Origin: Kitasatospora azatica KCTC 9699
GTDB lineage: Bacteria > Actinomycetota > Actinomycetes > Streptomycetales > Streptomycetaceae
Direction of reading: 5' to 3'
Length of the DNA: 64,000 nucleotides
NCBI RefSeq assembly: GCF_000744785.1
Contig: NZ_JQMO01000003.1
Location: forward strand, 5,394,001-5,458,000
Under the pieces are notes generated by a model, which saw nothing but the letters and a program-made list of their open reading frames with translations, ran no database searches and had not been told where the DNA came from. Both the position numbers and the translations under genes were made by a program. Of the stretch, positions 1-9,805 are shown piece by piece. Each line of letters begins with the position of its first letter. Within the stretch, counting starts at the first letter, position 1.

Positions 1-2
1 TC

Positions 3-878
3 GAGGTCGGCCTCGAGACCACCCTCAAGCGCCCGATCATCAACACCCGGGACGAACCGCACGCGGACGCCGACAAGTACCGCCGGCTGCACGTGATCAT
101 CGGCGACGCCAACCTGTCCGAGATCTCCACCTACCTCAAACTGGGCACCACCTCGCTGGTGCTCGCGATGATCGAGGAGGGGTTCATCGCGGTCGACCTC
201 GCCGTCGACCAGCCGGTGCGCACCCTGCACCGGGTCTCCCACGACCCCTCGCTGCAGTACCTGATCACGCTGCGCAACGGCCGCAAACTCACCGCCGTGC
301 AGCTCCAGATGGAGTACTTCGAGCTGGCCCGCAAGTACGTCGAGGACCGCTACGGCGCCGACGCCGACGAGCAGACCAAGGACATCCTGGTCCGCTGGGA
401 GGACGTGCTCGGCCGGCTGGAGCGCGACCCGATGAGCCTGTCCAAGCAGCTCGACTGGATCGCCAAGAAGGAGCTGCTGGAGGGCTACCGCCAGCGCGAC
501 GGCCTGGACTGGGACAACCCCCGACTGCACCTGGTCGACCTGCAGTACAGCGACGTGCGGGCCGAGAAGGGCCTCTACAACCGCCTGGTCGCCCGCGGCC
601 GGTTCGAGCGGCTGGTCACCGAGGAGGACGTGCTGCGCGCCGTCCACAAGCCCCCGGAGGACACCCGCGCCTACTTCCGCGGCCGCTGCCTGGAGCAGTA
701 CGCCGAGCACGTCGCGGCCGCCTCCTGGGACTCCGTCATCTTCGACCTGCCGGGCCGTGACTCGCTGCAACGGGTCCCCACCCTGGAGCCGCTGCGCGGC
801 ACCCGCAACCACGTCAAGGAACTGCTGGACCGCTGCCGCACCGCCGAGGACCTGGTCCGGGTCCTTTCCGGTGGGTGA
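3..878 (+). CDS. dop: Pup deamidase/depupylase Dop (5' partial)
   Basis: Carboxylate-amine-ligase-fold enzyme that converts the C-terminal Gln of Pup to Glu and also removes Pup from conjugates. The frame is open from base 3, so the N-terminal part lies outside the window; 291 residues remain. The segment around [15 protein letters not shown] and [11 protein letters not shown] is the fold core shared with PafA, and the same block recurs in pafA at about 3787-3870. Pup follows 104 bp downstream, the usual dop-pup order in actinobacteria. The Pup encoded here ends in Gln, so it needs this enzyme. Identification is firm; only the start is missing. Confidence 0.96.
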   Translation, partial: EVGLETTLKRPIINTRDEPHADADKYRRLHVIIGDANLSEISTYLKLGTTSLVLAMIEEGFIAVDLAVDQPVRTLHRVSHDPSLQYLITLRNGRKLTAVQLQMEYFELARKYVEDRYGADADEQTKDILVRWEDVLGRLERDPMSLSKQLDWIAKKELLEGYRQRDGLDWDNPRLHLVDLQYSDVRAEKGLYNRLVARGRFERLVTEEDVLRAVHKPPEDTRAYFRGRCLEQYAEHVAAASWDSVIFDLPGRDSLQRVPTLEPLRGTRNHVKELLDRCRTAEDLVRVLSGG

Positions 879-982
879 CTGATCCGCAACCTTGGGTGAA
901 AGGTCCACTGACGGGGAATCATCCTGGTGTGGCTCGAACGTTCCACTACTAGACCGACCGACGATGCAGAGGGGTGAGGGAC

Positions 983-1201
983 ATGGCGACCAAGGACACC
1001 GGCGGCGGCCAGCAGCGGGCCAACCGCTCCACCGAGGAGACCGAAGAGCAGGTCGCGGAGGCGCAGCAGAGCGAGGAGCTCAAGGAGCGCCAGGAGAAGC
1101 TGAACGACGACGTGGACGCGGTTCTGGACGAAATTGACGAAGTCCTCGAGTCGAACGCCGAGGATTTCGTTCGCGGCTTCGTTCAAAAGGGCGGCCAGTA
1201 A
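983..1201 (+). CDS. pup: Prokaryotic ubiquitin-like protein Pup
   Basis: Small disordered modifier of 72 residues that is ligated through its C-terminus to lysines of proteasome substrates. The chosen ATG gives MATKDTGGGQQ, the N-terminus typical of streptomycete Pup; an in-frame GTG at 974 would add three residues and sits inside the purine-rich ribosome-binding region. The middle is Glu/Lys-rich helix-forming sequence (residues about 20-55) that binds the ATPase ring coiled coil. The protein ends in Gly-Gly-Gln, so Dop must deamidate it before PafA can use it. A strong hairpin follows the stop. Confidence 0.97.
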   Translation: MATKDTGGGQQRANRSTEETEEQVAEAQQSEELKERQEKLNDDVDAVLDEIDEVLESNAEDFVRGFVQKGGQ

Positions 1202-1268
1202 GTAATTCCGCGCGCCCGGCGAGAGCGTTCTCGCGGCGCACACGAATTGTCCGGTCACTGACCGCGGA

Positions 1269-1300
1269 GCGCCGCAGGCGTGGCTCCACGCCTGCGGCGC
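1269..1300 (+). terminator. Hairpin terminator after pup
   Basis: Perfect 15-bp inverted repeat (1269-1283 with 1286-1300) 68 bp after the pup stop and before the prcB start. It lacks a T tract, as is common for actinomycete hairpins. It may separate or attenuate dop-pup from prcBA. Nothing else gene-like is visible in the 235-bp gap. Confidence 0.75.
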
Positions 1301-1436
1301 GGCGTTCGCCGACAGCTGCGCAATTCGTCTCGAAGGCCGGGTCCGAGCATGTGGATCACCACCTCGAAACGGGTAGGGTCCATGGCATCGGGCCCGACGC
1401 GCTCCGGCGGGCTGCCGACTACCTGGAAGGAATCGT

Positions 1437-2279
1437 GTGGAAGCCAACACTCGTGGCACCGGGCGTCTACCGGCTGCCTTCCTCACCCCCGGACATTCCT
1501 CCTTTGTCGACTTCCTGGCGGAGCACTCGCCGGAGCTCATCCCCGGGCGCCGCAAGCTCCCCGAGGGGCTGACCATCGAGGCGCCGCACGGGACGACCAT
1601 CGTCGCGGCGGTGTTCGACGGCGGCGTGGTGATCGCCGGTGACCGCCGCGCCACCATGGGCAACGTGATCGCCCAGCGGGACATCGAGAAGGTCTTCCCG
1701 GCCGACGAGTACAGCGCGGTGGGCATCGCCGGCACCGCGGGCCTGGCGGTCGAGATGGTCCGGCTGTTCCAGCTGGAGCTGGAGCACTACGAGAAGATCG
1801 AGGGCACCGTGCTCTCCCTGGAGGGCAAGGCCAACCGGCTGACCACCATGATCCGGGGCAACCTGGGCATGGCGATGCAGGGCCTGGCCGTGGTGCCGAT
1901 GTTCGCCGGCTACGACCTGGACCTCGGGCGCGGCCGGATCTTCACCTACGACGTCACCGGCGGCCGCTCCGAGGAGCGTGGCTTCGCCGCCACCGGTTCG
2001 GGCTCGGTCTTCGCCCGCGGCTCGCTGAAGAAGCTCTACCGCACCGGTCTGACCGGTGATCAGGCCGCCACCCTGGTGATCCAGGCGCTGTACGACGCGG
2101 CCGACGACGACTCCGCGACCGGCGGCCCGGACCTGGCCCGGAAGATCTTCCCGATCGTCGGGCTGATCACCGAGGACGGCTTCCGCCGGCTCTCCGAGGA
2201 GGAGGTCTCGGCGATCGCCGTCACGATCACCGACGAGCGCCGCAACCACCCCGACGGCCCGCAGGCCCCGCTCCTCTAG
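1437..2279 (+). CDS. prcB: 20S proteasome beta subunit (catalytic)
   Basis: Catalytic subunit of the actinobacterial 20S proteasome, an N-terminal threonine hydrolase. 280 residues. A propeptide of 52 residues ends in HG, followed by [11 protein letters not shown]; Thr53 becomes the nucleophile after autocleavage. The GDRRATMGN block after it contributes the conserved acid and base residues. The GTG start at 1437 has GGAAGGA about 7 nt upstream. prcA follows after 36 bp and is probably co-transcribed and assembled with it as alpha7-beta7-beta7-alpha7. The length is normal. Confidence 0.98.
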   Translation: MEANTRGTGRLPAAFLTPGHSSFVDFLAEHSPELIPGRRKLPEGLTIEAPHGTTIVAAVFDGGVVIAGDRRATMGNVIAQRDIEKVFPADEYSAVGIAGTAGLAVEMVRLFQLELEHYEKIEGTVLSLEGKANRLTTMIRGNLGMAMQGLAVVPMFAGYDLDLGRGRIFTYDVTGGRSEERGFAATGSGSVFARGSLKKLYRTGLTGDQAATLVIQALYDAADDDSATGGPDLARKIFPIVGLITEDGFRRLSEEEVSAIAVTITDERRNHPDGPQAPLL

Positions 2280-2315
2280 TCCGCCACCCCACTCATCCAG
2301 AAGGGACGACCGCCG

Positions 2316-3086
2316 GTGTCCACACCGTTCTACGTCTCGCCCCAGCAGGCCATGGCGGACCGCGCGGAGTACGCCCGAAAGGGCATCGCGCGCGGCCGCA
2401 GCGTGGTCGTGCTCACCTACGCCGACGGCATCCTGTTCGTGGCCGAGAACACCTCCCGGGCGCTGCACAAGGTCTCGGAGATCTACGACAAGATCGCCTT
2501 CGCCGCGGTCGGTCGCTACAACGAGTTCGAGAACCTGCGGATCGGCGGCGTGCGCTACGCCGACCTGCGCGGATACTCCTACGACCGGGCCGATGTGACG
2601 GCCCGTGGGCTCGCCAACGTGTACGCCCAGACGCTGGGCACCATCTTCTCCTCGGTCGGGGAGAAGCCGTACGAGGTGGAGCTGATCGTCGCCGAGGTGG
2701 GCAAGGCCACCGAGGACGACCAGATCTACCGGCTCACCCCCGACGGCTCGGTGGTGGACGAGAAGAACACCGTGGTGGTCGGCGGCAACGCCGACTCGAT
2801 CGGCACCTACCTGGGCCAGCGCCACACCCCGGGCCTGAGCCTGGGCGAGGCGCTCAAGGTGGCCGTGGAGTCCTTGGCCCGGGACCCCAACGGCGGCTCC
2901 CCGCGCACCCTGACGCCGGAGCAGCTGGAGGTCGCGGTACTGGACCGGGCCCGGCCGCAGCAGCGCAAGTTCAAGCGGATCCTGGGTGGTCAGCTGAGCC
3001 GGCTGCTGGCCGCCGGCTCCGGTGACGGCGGCGGCGACAGCGAGGACACTGAACTGGACCTTCCCGAGCTGGACGAGGACGAGTAG
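2316..3086 (+). CDS. prcA: 20S proteasome alpha subunit
   Basis: Forms the outer rings and gate of the proteasome core. 256 residues. The N-terminus ([20 protein letters not shown]) is the gating segment and H0 helix typical of actinobacterial PrcA, and there is no catalytic N-terminal Thr. The C-terminal tail after about residue 225 is Gly/Asp/Glu-rich and very acidic, ending in LPELDEDE. The GTG start has AGAAGGGA upstream. The gene follows prcB in the standard order and is ended by a 13-bp hairpin at 3101-3133. Confidence 0.98.
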   Translation: MSTPFYVSPQQAMADRAEYARKGIARGRSVVVLTYADGILFVAENTSRALHKVSEIYDKIAFAAVGRYNEFENLRIGGVRYADLRGYSYDRADVTARGLANVYAQTLGTIFSSVGEKPYEVELIVAEVGKATEDDQIYRLTPDGSVVDEKNTVVVGGNADSIGTYLGQRHTPGLSLGEALKVAVESLARDPNGGSPRTLTPEQLEVAVLDRARPQQRKFKRILGGQLSRLLAAGSGDGGGDSEDTELDLPELDEDE

Positions 3087-3100
3087 ACAGTCCGTTCCGA

Positions 3101-3133
3101 GTGGGGTGCGGCGCCGTGCGCGCCGCACCCCAC
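3101..3133 (+). terminator. Hairpin terminator after prcA
   Basis: Perfect 13-bp stem (3101-3113 with 3121-3133) and 7-nt loop, starting 15 bp after the prcA stop. It separates prcBA from pafA, which then needs its own promoter in 3134-3228. Confidence 0.8.
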
Positions 3134-3228
3134 CGGGCTGCTCCGGCTTCTGACGGACCGTGGGACCGTCATCCGATTGACGTGGCGAAAACGGTTTCAG
3201 AACCTCGCCAAAAGCGTAAAGTCCAGGC

Positions 3229-4590
3229 ATGGACCGCCGAATTTTCGGGCTGGAGAACGAGTACGGCGTCACGTGTACGTTCCGGGGACAACGGCGTCTG
3301 TCTCCGGACGAGGTGGCCAGGTACCTCTTCCGCCGCGTAGTTTCCTGGGGCCGCAGCAGCAATGTGTTCCTGCGCAATGGCGCACGCCTCTACCTCGATG
3401 TCGGTTCGCACCCCGAGTACGCCACTCCGGAGTGCGACGACGTCACCGAACTCGTGACCCATGACAAGGCGGGCGAACGGATCCTCGAAGGCCTGCTGGT
3501 GGACGCCGAGCGGCGGCTGCACGAGGAGGGCATCGCCGGAGACGTCTACCTCTTCAAGAACAACACCGACTCGGCCGGCAACTCCTACGGCTGCCACGAG
3601 AACTACCTGGTCGCCCGGCACGGCGAGTTCTCCCGGCTGGCGGACGTGCTGATCCCGTTCCTGGTGACCCGTCAGCTGATCTGCGGCGCGGGCAAGGTGC
3701 TGCAGACCCCGCGCGGTGCGGTGTTCTGCGTCAGCCAGCGGGCCGAGCACATCTGGGAGGGCGTCAGCTCGGCGACCACCCGGTCCCGTCCGATCATCAA
3801 CACCAGGGACGAGCCGCACGCGGACGCCGAGCGCTACCGGCGGCTGCACGTGATCGTCGGCGACTCCAACATGTCGGAGACCACCACGCTGCTCAAGGTC
3901 GGCGCCACCGACCTGGTGCTGCGGCTGATCGAGGCGGGCGTGGTGATGCGCGACCTGACCCTGGAGAACCCGATCCGGGCGATCCGCGAGGTCAGTCACG
4001 ACCTGACCGGCCGGCACCAGGTGCGGCTGGCCAACGGCCGGGAGGCCAGCGCGCTGGAGATCCAGGAGGAGTACTACAGCAAGGCGCTGGAGTTCGCGGA
4101 CCGCAAGGGTCTGAACACCGGGACGATCGGCCGGGTGCTGGAGCTGTGGGGCCGCACCCTGGAGGCGGTGCGCACCGAGGACCTGGCCAAGGCCGGGACC
4201 GAGATCGACTGGATCATGAAGTACCAGCTGATCGAGCGCTACCGCGAGAAGCACCAGATGAGCATGTCCAACCCGCGGGTCGCCCAGATCGACCTCGCCT
4301 ACCACGACATCCACCGCCGCCGCGGGCTGTTCTACCTGCTGCAGAACAAGGGGCAGGCGAAGCGGGTGACCACCGACCTGAAGACCTTCGAGGCCAAGTC
4401 GGTGCCGCCGCAGACCACCCGGGCCCGGCTGCGCGGGGACTTCATCCGAAAGGCGCAGGAGCAGCGCCGGGACTTCACGGTGGACTGGGTGCACCTGAAG
4501 CTGAACGACCAGGCGCAGCGCACGGTGCTCTGCAAGGACCCGTTCCGTTCGGTGGACGAGCGGGTGGAGAAGCTGATCGCGGGTATGTGA
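3229..4590 (+). CDS. pafA: Pup--protein ligase PafA
   Basis: ATP-dependent ligase that joins the C-terminal Glu of Pup to substrate lysines. 453 residues, full length for the family. The N-terminal [15 protein letters not shown] carries the nucleotide- and metal-binding Glu residues, and the central [15 protein letters not shown] block is shared with Dop. The C-terminal domain ends in [14 protein letters not shown]. It follows prcBA in the standard actinobacterial order. A 15-bp hairpin 18 bp after the stop separates it from the prolyl isomerase genes. Confidence 0.98.
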   Translation: MDRRIFGLENEYGVTCTFRGQRRLSPDEVARYLFRRVVSWGRSSNVFLRNGARLYLDVGSHPEYATPECDDVTELVTHDKAGERILEGLLVDAERRLHEEGIAGDVYLFKNNTDSAGNSYGCHENYLVARHGEFSRLADVLIPFLVTRQLICGAGKVLQTPRGAVFCVSQRAEHIWEGVSSATTRSRPIINTRDEPHADAERYRRLHVIVGDSNMSETTTLLKVGATDLVLRLIEAGVVMRDLTLENPIRAIREVSHDLTGRHQVRLANGREASALEIQEEYYSKALEFADRKGLNTGTIGRVLELWGRTLEAVRTEDLAKAGTEIDWIMKYQLIERYREKHQMSMSNPRVAQIDLAYHDIHRRRGLFYLLQNKGQAKRVTTDLKTFEAKSVPPQTTRARLRGDFIRKAQEQRRDFTVDWVHLKLNDQAQRTVLCKDPFRSVDERVEKLIAGM

Positions 4591-4608
4591 GCGATCTGAT
4601 CCGGTTGT

Positions 4609-4641
4609 CGCGGCCCCGCCTCCGTCGGAGGCGGGGCCGCG
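4609..4641 (+). terminator. Hairpin terminator after pafA
   Basis: Perfect 15-bp GC-rich stem (4609-4623 with 4627-4641) and 3-nt loop directly after pafA. Confidence 0.85.
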
Positions 4642-4699
4642 TGGTTCTACGCTGATCACGTCTACTGATCCGTAAATGTGACTGACAGTGAGGACTGCC

Positions 4700-5683
4700 G
4701 TGCGCCGCAGAGCTGGATTGCTCGTACTCCTGCCGATGCTGGTGCTGGCCGCGTGCAGCAGTGGCTCGCCCGTGAAGAGCGGACCCTCGCCGGCGCCGAC
4801 CAGTTCGGCCCCGGCGGTGCCCAGCCCGGTGAGCTCCGCCTCGCCGATGCCCACGGTCAGTGGGGACTTCGGCAGCAAGGCGACCATCACCGTTCCGCAG
4901 GGCCAGCCCAGCGGGCAGTTCGTGGTCAGCACGGTGACGGAGGGCGAGGGCGCCAACGTCGGCAAGGGCGACTGGGTGACGGTCAACTACACCGCCACCA
5001 ACTGGACCACCGGCAAGTCGATCCCCAGCTCGTACGACGCGGGTGCCAAGCCTCAGCTCTACCAGGCCGGGAACGGGCAGCTGGTGCCGGCCTTCGACCA
5101 GAGCGTGCTGGGCAAGAAGTCCGGCAGCCGGCTGCTGGTGGTGGCCCCGCCCTCGGCGGGCTTCGGCAGCAACGGCAACCAGCAGCTCGGGGTCGGCAAG
5201 GACGACACGGTGGTCTTCGTGCTGGACATCATGCAGGTGGTGCCGCAGGACGCGGTGGTGAGCGGCACGATGACGCAGCCGGCGGCCAACCAGCCGCAGG
5301 TGAAGGACAACGGCAAGGCCGCCCCGACGATCACCATCCCGGCCAACACCCCGGCGCCGACCGATCTGCAGACCAATGTGCTGATCAAGGGCGACGGGAA
5401 GCCGGTGCAGTCCGGGCAGTCCTTGGTGCTGCAGTACACCGGGGTGCTGTGGAGCAACGGGCAGCAGTTCGACTCCTCGTGGAACCACGGTGGGGCGCAG
5501 GTGCTGCAGATCGGCACCGGCAGTGTGATCCAGGGCTGGGACAAGGGGCTGGTCGGGCAGCCGGTGGGCAGCCGGGTCGAGCTGGTGATTCCGCCCGCGC
5601 TGGGCTACGGCTCCCAGGCACAGAACGGTATCCCCGCGAACTCGACCCTGGTCTTCGTGATCGACATCCTGGAAGCTGTGTAG
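4700..5683 (+). CDS. FKBP-type peptidyl-prolyl isomerase, two-domain lipoprotein
   Basis: Predicted extracytoplasmic prolyl isomerase or chaperone tethered as a lipoprotein. 327 residues. The signal sequence carries lipobox LAAC with Cys19 as the lipidated residue, followed by a Ser/Pro-rich linker. Two FKBP domains follow, at about residues 70-180 and 225-327. The C-terminal domain keeps canonical active-site elements (QYTG, QFDSSW, IQGWD, LGYG). The N-terminal one is degenerate (VPAFD replaces the GWD motif). GTG at 4700 is preferred over the in-frame GTG at 4688 because GAGGA (4690-4694) sits 5 nt before it. First of three consecutive FKBP genes. Confidence 0.9.
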   Translation: MRRRAGLLVLLPMLVLAACSSGSPVKSGPSPAPTSSAPAVPSPVSSASPMPTVSGDFGSKATITVPQGQPSGQFVVSTVTEGEGANVGKGDWVTVNYTATNWTTGKSIPSSYDAGAKPQLYQAGNGQLVPAFDQSVLGKKSGSRLLVVAPPSAGFGSNGNQQLGVGKDDTVVFVLDIMQVVPQDAVVSGTMTQPAANQPQVKDNGKAAPTITIPANTPAPTDLQTNVLIKGDGKPVQSGQSLVLQYTGVLWSNGQQFDSSWNHGGAQVLQIGTGSVIQGWDKGLVGQPVGSRVELVIPPALGYGSQAQNGIPANSTLVFVIDILEAV

Positions 5684-5720
5684 CGGCTGTTCCGGCAAGC
5701 CGACGGCGCGACAGTCACGC

Positions 5721-5768
5721 GGGCGGGTACTTCTGGGTGTGTCATGCACACCCGATGAGTGCCCGCCC
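5721..5768 (+). terminator. Two-part hairpin between the first two FKBP genes
   Basis: Nested inverted repeat: outer stem 5721-5730 with 5759-5768, one mismatch, and inner stem 5735-5741 with 5747-5753. It lies in the 155-bp gap after the lipoprotein gene and looks like a terminator. Confidence 0.55.
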
Positions 5769-5838
5769 TCATGGCAAGCTGACATACTGCTGCCGATTCG
5801 CACAGCGGCGAGAGATCTGATGGCGAGGATGGGGAGAA

Positions 5839-7152
5839 ATGGCTGAGAACCCGACGGGCCCGCGCGAGGCCGACACCGCGAGCGGCGCGGTCGCCGACCC
5901 GGCGGCGCCCCGGCCCGGGGGCCCGCTGCCGGGCGACGGGGAGTCCATCGTGATTCCGCCGTCGATTCTCAAGCAGCAGGCCGGCTGGACGGCGCCCGGC
6001 CAGGCGCCCCCGCAGATTCCGTCGGCCAAGCCGGAGGAGCCGCAGGTCTTCGCCTCCACGGTGCGCAAGCAGCAGGTCTCCGAGGCCGACTACGAGAACG
6101 TGGGCGGCGGCGGCAAGCTCGGCGCGGTGCTGGGCGCGATCCTGGCGGTGCTGCTGGTCGGCAGCGGCATCGGCCTCTACGTGGTCACCCAGAACAAGGA
6201 CTCCAAGCCCGCCAAGGCCGCGGACAGCGCCCCCAGCGCGCCGGCTGCCCCGAGCCAGGCTCCGGTGCCGCCGATCAAGGACAGCGCCAAGGTGCTGCCC
6301 ACGGTGGCCGGCGACTTCGGCAAGAAGGCCACCATCACGCTGCCCAGCGACCAGGCCGACGGCACCTTCGTGGTCAAGTCGCTGAGCGAGGGCGACGGCG
6401 CCAAGGTCGACAAGGGCTCCTGGATCACCGCCGACTTCACCCTGAAGGACTGGACCACCGGCAAGGACATCCCGGGCTCCTACGACAACGGCAAGCCGCA
6501 GCTCTTCCAGGCCGGCCTGGGCAAGCTGATCCCGGCGCTGGACACCTCGGTGGTCGGCCACAAGGCCGGCAGCCGGCTGCTGGTGGTGGCCCCGCCGGCC
6601 GCCGCCTTCGGTGACGCGGGCAACCAGCAGCTGGGTCTGGGCGCCAAGGACAACCTGGTGCTGGTGATCGACATCCAGCGGGTCAACGGTCCGGACTCCC
6701 GGGTCAGCGGCGACGTGACCGCCCCGCCGGCCGACTTCCCGAGCGTCAAGGTGGCCGGTGACGGCAAGGCCGACGAGATCACCCCGCCGGCGGGCGTCAC
6801 CGACCCGACCGAGCTGAAGACCGCCGTGCTGGTCCAGGGCAAGGGCCCGAAGGTGGAGAGCGGCGAGAAGGTGGTCGTCCAGTACAGCGGCGCGCTGCTG
6901 AAGGACGGCAAGGCCTTCGACTCCTCGCTCACCCGCAAGCAGGCGTTCAGCTTCGTCACCGGTGGCGGCAGCGTCATCGAGGGCTGGGACAAGGGCATCG
7001 TCGGCCAGAACGTGGGCAGCCGGATCGAGCTGGTGATCCCCGCCTCGATGGCCTACAAGGACCAGGCGCAGGCGAGCATCCCGGCCAACTCCTCGCTGGT
7101 CTTCGTGGTCGACATCCTGGACGCCGGAGTCGGTTCGGCCGACCAGGGATGA
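5839..7152 (+). CDS. FKBP-type peptidyl-prolyl isomerase, membrane-anchored, two-domain
   Basis: Paralogue of the preceding lipoprotein with a different anchor. 437 residues. A Pro-rich cytoplasmic N-terminus of about 90 residues is followed by one membrane helix (around LGAVLGAILAVLLVGSGIGL, residues about 94-113). An Ala/Pro/Ser linker and two extracytoplasmic FKBP domains follow. The last domain keeps the canonical motifs (QYSG, AFDSS, IEGWD), whereas the first has IPALD instead of a GWD motif and AFG instead of GYG. GGGGAG lies just before the ATG. The pair probably arose by duplication and acts in folding of exported proteins. Confidence 0.9.
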   Translation: MAENPTGPREADTASGAVADPAAPRPGGPLPGDGESIVIPPSILKQQAGWTAPGQAPPQIPSAKPEEPQVFASTVRKQQVSEADYENVGGGGKLGAVLGAILAVLLVGSGIGLYVVTQNKDSKPAKAADSAPSAPAAPSQAPVPPIKDSAKVLPTVAGDFGKKATITLPSDQADGTFVVKSLSEGDGAKVDKGSWITADFTLKDWTTGKDIPGSYDNGKPQLFQAGLGKLIPALDTSVVGHKAGSRLLVVAPPAAAFGDAGNQQLGLGAKDNLVLVIDIQRVNGPDSRVSGDVTAPPADFPSVKVAGDGKADEITPPAGVTDPTELKTAVLVQGKGPKVESGEKVVVQYSGALLKDGKAFDSSLTRKQAFSFVTGGGSVIEGWDKGIVGQNVGSRIELVIPASMAYKDQAQASIPANSSLVFVVDILDAGVGSADQG

Positions 7153-7301
7153 CAAGATAGGGCGACCGGCCGATCGGGGTGACCTGTGGCCGGGCCTGAT
7201 CAATGCGGGCGGCGGACAGTCGTACGGTGGTTCCTGACGGAGCCTTACCTGCGGCGGTCCGCCGCCGCGTTGTGTGTTGAGACGGAAGAGAAGAGGCAGT
7301 T

Positions 7302-7676
7302 GTGAGCCAGAAGACGAAGCCGGAGATCGACTTCCCGGAGGGCCCGGCCCCGGCCGAGCTGGAGATCACCGACATCGAGGTGGGCACCGGCGCGGAGGCG
7401 AAGCCCGGCCAGATGGTCGAGGTGCACTACGCGGGCGTCACCTACGAGACCGGTGAGGAGTTCGACGCCAGCTGGAACCGTGGCTCGACCTTCAAGTTCC
7501 CGCTGGGCGCCGGGCGCGTCATCAAGGGCTGGGACGAGGGTGTCGTCGGCATGAAGGTGGGTGGCCGCCGCAAGCTGGTCATCCCCGCCCACAAGGCGTA
7601 CGGCAACCAGTCGCCGAGCCCGCTGATCCCCGCGGGTTCGACCCTGATCTTCGTGGTCGACCTGATCAACGTCTGA
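7302..7676 (+). CDS. FKBP-type peptidyl-prolyl cis-trans isomerase, cytosolic
   Basis: Single-domain FKBP of 124 residues with no signal sequence. The motifs VHYAGV, EEFDASW, VIKGWDEG and AYGNQ, and the C-terminal LIFVVDLINV, cover the complete domain with conserved active-site aromatics. GTG start with a purine-rich AAGAGAAGAGG tract upstream. It lies between the two-domain FKBP gene and pafBC. Confidence 0.94.
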   Translation: MSQKTKPEIDFPEGPAPAELEITDIEVGTGAEAKPGQMVEVHYAGVTYETGEEFDASWNRGSTFKFPLGAGRVIKGWDEGVVGMKVGGRRKLVIPAHKAYGNQSPSPLIPAGSTLIFVVDLINV

Positions 7677-7838
7677 CGGTCCCCCCGGGGTCGGTCTGAC
7701 GATCTGTTCGAGGCGGTCGGTCCCGGTCTGTTCCGGGCCCGGCCGCCTCGGCTTTCGCCGCAGGTCCCGCTACCGGTACGGTCGAGGCGCCAGGTCCCCC
7801 GGGGTGGGGTGACGAAGCGGGTCACGGAAGGGTCAGCG

Positions 7839-8849
7839 ATGGCGATCGCCAAGGCAGAGCGGCTGATGAATCTCGCCCTGTGCCTGATGAACACCAGACG
7901 TCCGCTCTCCAAGCGGGAGCTGCGGGAGTCCATCGAGGCCTACCGGGAAGCCTGGCAGCACGGCAGCGAGGACGCCTTCAACCGGATGTTCGAGCGGGAC
8001 AAGGACGACCTGCGCGAGCTGGGCCTGGTGATCGACGTCGACGAGAACACCCTGGACGGCGAGGCCGGCTACCTGGCCCGGGCCGACCGCAACAGGCTGC
8101 CGGAGATCGCGCTGGACGCCGAGGAGGCGGCCGCGCTGAGCCTGGCCGCCAAGGTCTGGCAGCAGGCCCGGCTGTCCGGTGCCGCCAGCGGCGCCCTGCA
8201 GAAGCTGCGCGCGGCCGGGGTGCCGTTCGGCGACAGCGCCGGCGGTACCGCCCTGGAGCCGCACATCCCGGTCCGCGAGGCCGCCTTCGAGCCGCTGCTG
8301 CTGGCCGCCCGGGACCGGCGCCCGGTGAGTTTCGAGTACCGCAAGGCGGGTGCCGCCGTCGCCGAGCCGCGCTCGGTGGAGCCCTGGGCGCTGGAGTGCT
8401 GGCGCGGCCACTGGTACCTGGCCGGCTGGGACCGCGACCGCGGCGCCTCCCGGGTGTTCCGGCTCAGCCGGATCGCCGGCAAGGTGCGCTCCCGCCAGGG
8501 CGCCTTCACCGCGCCGATCCCCGAGCACGTGGACGTGCGCGCCACGGTGGCCCGGTTCGCCGGTGAGGGTGCCACCGCCACGGCCACCGTCAGGCTGCGC
8601 CGCGACGCCGCCTACCCGCTCCGGGCCAAGGCCCTGACGGTGCGTCAGCTGGACGCGGACTGGGACGAGTTGGAGATCCCGTACGGCCTCGGGCTGGACG
8701 CGGAGCTGGCCGAGTACGGCCCCGACGTGCTGGTGCTGGCGCCGGAGGAACTGCGCGCCGAGCTGATCGACCGACTGCGCGCGGTGGCCGGCCTCGCCGC
8801 TGCCGGTCTCGCTGCTGGCGGTCTCGCTGTTGAGGGGGAGTCGAAGTGA
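7839..8849 (+). CDS. pafB: WYL-domain transcriptional regulator PafB
   Basis: Half of PafBC, the WYL-domain activator that in mycobacteria drives the LexA-independent DNA-damage response. 336 residues from ATG 7839. An N-terminal winged helix (MAIAKAERLMNLALCLMNTR) precedes the WYL domain (around WRGHWYLAGWDRDR) and the C-terminal WCX-like region. ATG 7839 is chosen because GGAAGGG (7826-7832) is 6 nt upstream and the family N-terminus starts there. An upstream in-frame GTG at 7809 is unlikely. The stop overlaps the pafC start as GTGA, so the two are translationally coupled. Confidence 0.93.
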   Translation: MAIAKAERLMNLALCLMNTRRPLSKRELRESIEAYREAWQHGSEDAFNRMFERDKDDLRELGLVIDVDENTLDGEAGYLARADRNRLPEIALDAEEAAALSLAAKVWQQARLSGAASGALQKLRAAGVPFGDSAGGTALEPHIPVREAAFEPLLLAARDRRPVSFEYRKAGAAVAEPRSVEPWALECWRGHWYLAGWDRDRGASRVFRLSRIAGKVRSRQGAFTAPIPEHVDVRATVARFAGEGATATATVRLRRDAAYPLRAKALTVRQLDADWDELEIPYGLGLDAELAEYGPDVLVLAPEELRAELIDRLRAVAGLAAAGLAAGGLAVEGESK

Positions 8850-9805
8850 GCAACGCCATCGACCAGACCCGGCGGATGCTCTCGCTGGTCACCTACCTGC
8901 GTGAGCGCCCGGGTGCCGAAGTCGCCGAGGTGGCCCGCGCCTTCGGGATCACCGAGCGCGAGCTGATCGCCGACCTGAACGTGCTGCCGATGTGCGGCAC
9001 CAGCTTCCGCGGCGGCGACCTGCTGGACATCGACACCGACGGCGAGCGGATCTGGTGGCACAACGTCGACGACGTGGCCCAGCCGCTGCGCCTGGCCGCC
9101 GACGAGGCGACCGCGCTGCTGGTCGCCGCCCGCGCGGTGGCCGGCCTGCCGGGCCTGCGCGAGCGCGACCGGCAGGCGCTCACCCGCGCCGTCGCCAAGA
9201 TCGAGAACGCGGCGGGGGAGAGCGCCGAGGGCAGTGCCCGGGTCGGGGTGACCTTCGAGGCCGAGGGCCAGGTCTTCGCCGACATCGACCGCGCGCTCAG
9301 TGAGGGCCGGCGGATCTGGCTGCGCTACTACTCGCACGGGCGCGGCGGGATGACGGAGCGCGAGGTGGACCCGATCCGCCTGCTCACCGAGGGCCACACC
9401 TACCTGGACGGCTGGTGCCGCACCTCCGAGGACCGCCGGCTCTTCCGGCTCGACCGGGTGGCCGAGATCAAGCTGCTGGACGAGCCCGCCGACGCCCCCC
9501 GGCTGGAGCCGCGCGACCTGTCCCAGGGCCTGGTCAACCCGGCCGCCGACGACCCCGAGGTGGTCGTCGAGGTGGGTGCGGCCGGCCGTTGGGTGGCCGA
9601 GTACTACACCCACGACCTGGCCGAGGAGCTGCCGGACGGCGGCCTGCGGATCACCCTGCGCAGCTCGGACCCGTCCAGCCTGCGCACGCTGGCGCTGCGG
9701 CTCGGTCGGGACGGGCGGATCGTGGCGCCCGCGCCGGTGGCCGAGCAGGCCCGACAGGCGGCGCTGGCCGCGCTGGCGGGCTACGGGGTCGGGGTCGGGG
9801 AGTGA
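8846..9805 (+). CDS. pafC: WYL-domain transcriptional regulator PafC
   Basis: Partner of PafB. 319 residues: N-terminal helix-turn-helix (SNAIDQTRRMLSLVTYLRER, then FGITERELIADLNVL), WYL domain (around TYLDGWCRTSEDRRLFRLDR) and a C-terminal WCX-like extension. It starts within the pafB stop codon and its own stop overlaps the next small gene, again as GTGA. PafBC forms a heterodimer in mycobacteria; the same is expected here from the paired layout. Confidence 0.93.
   Translation: MSNAIDQTRRMLSLVTYLRERPGAEVAEVARAFGITERELIADLNVLPMCGTSFRGGDLLDIDTDGERIWWHNVDDVAQPLRLAADEATALLVAARAVAGLPGLRERDRQALTRAVAKIENAAGESAEGSARVGVTFEAEGQVFADIDRALSEGRRIWLRYYSHGRGGMTEREVDPIRLLTEGHTYLDGWCRTSEDRRLFRLDRVAEIKLLDEPADAPRLEPRDLSQGLVNPAADDPEVVVEVGAAGRWVAEYYTHDLAEELPDGGLRITLRSSDPSSLRTLALRLGRDGRIVAPAPVAEQARQAALAALAGYGVGVGE

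Noticed and set aside
1467-3377. Very long minus-strand open frame (636 codons) opposite prcBA
   Set aside because: Shadow of GC-rich codon bias; the plus strand carries certain proteasome genes, and the antisense product is low-complexity Arg/Gly/Asp/Leu sequence with no family.
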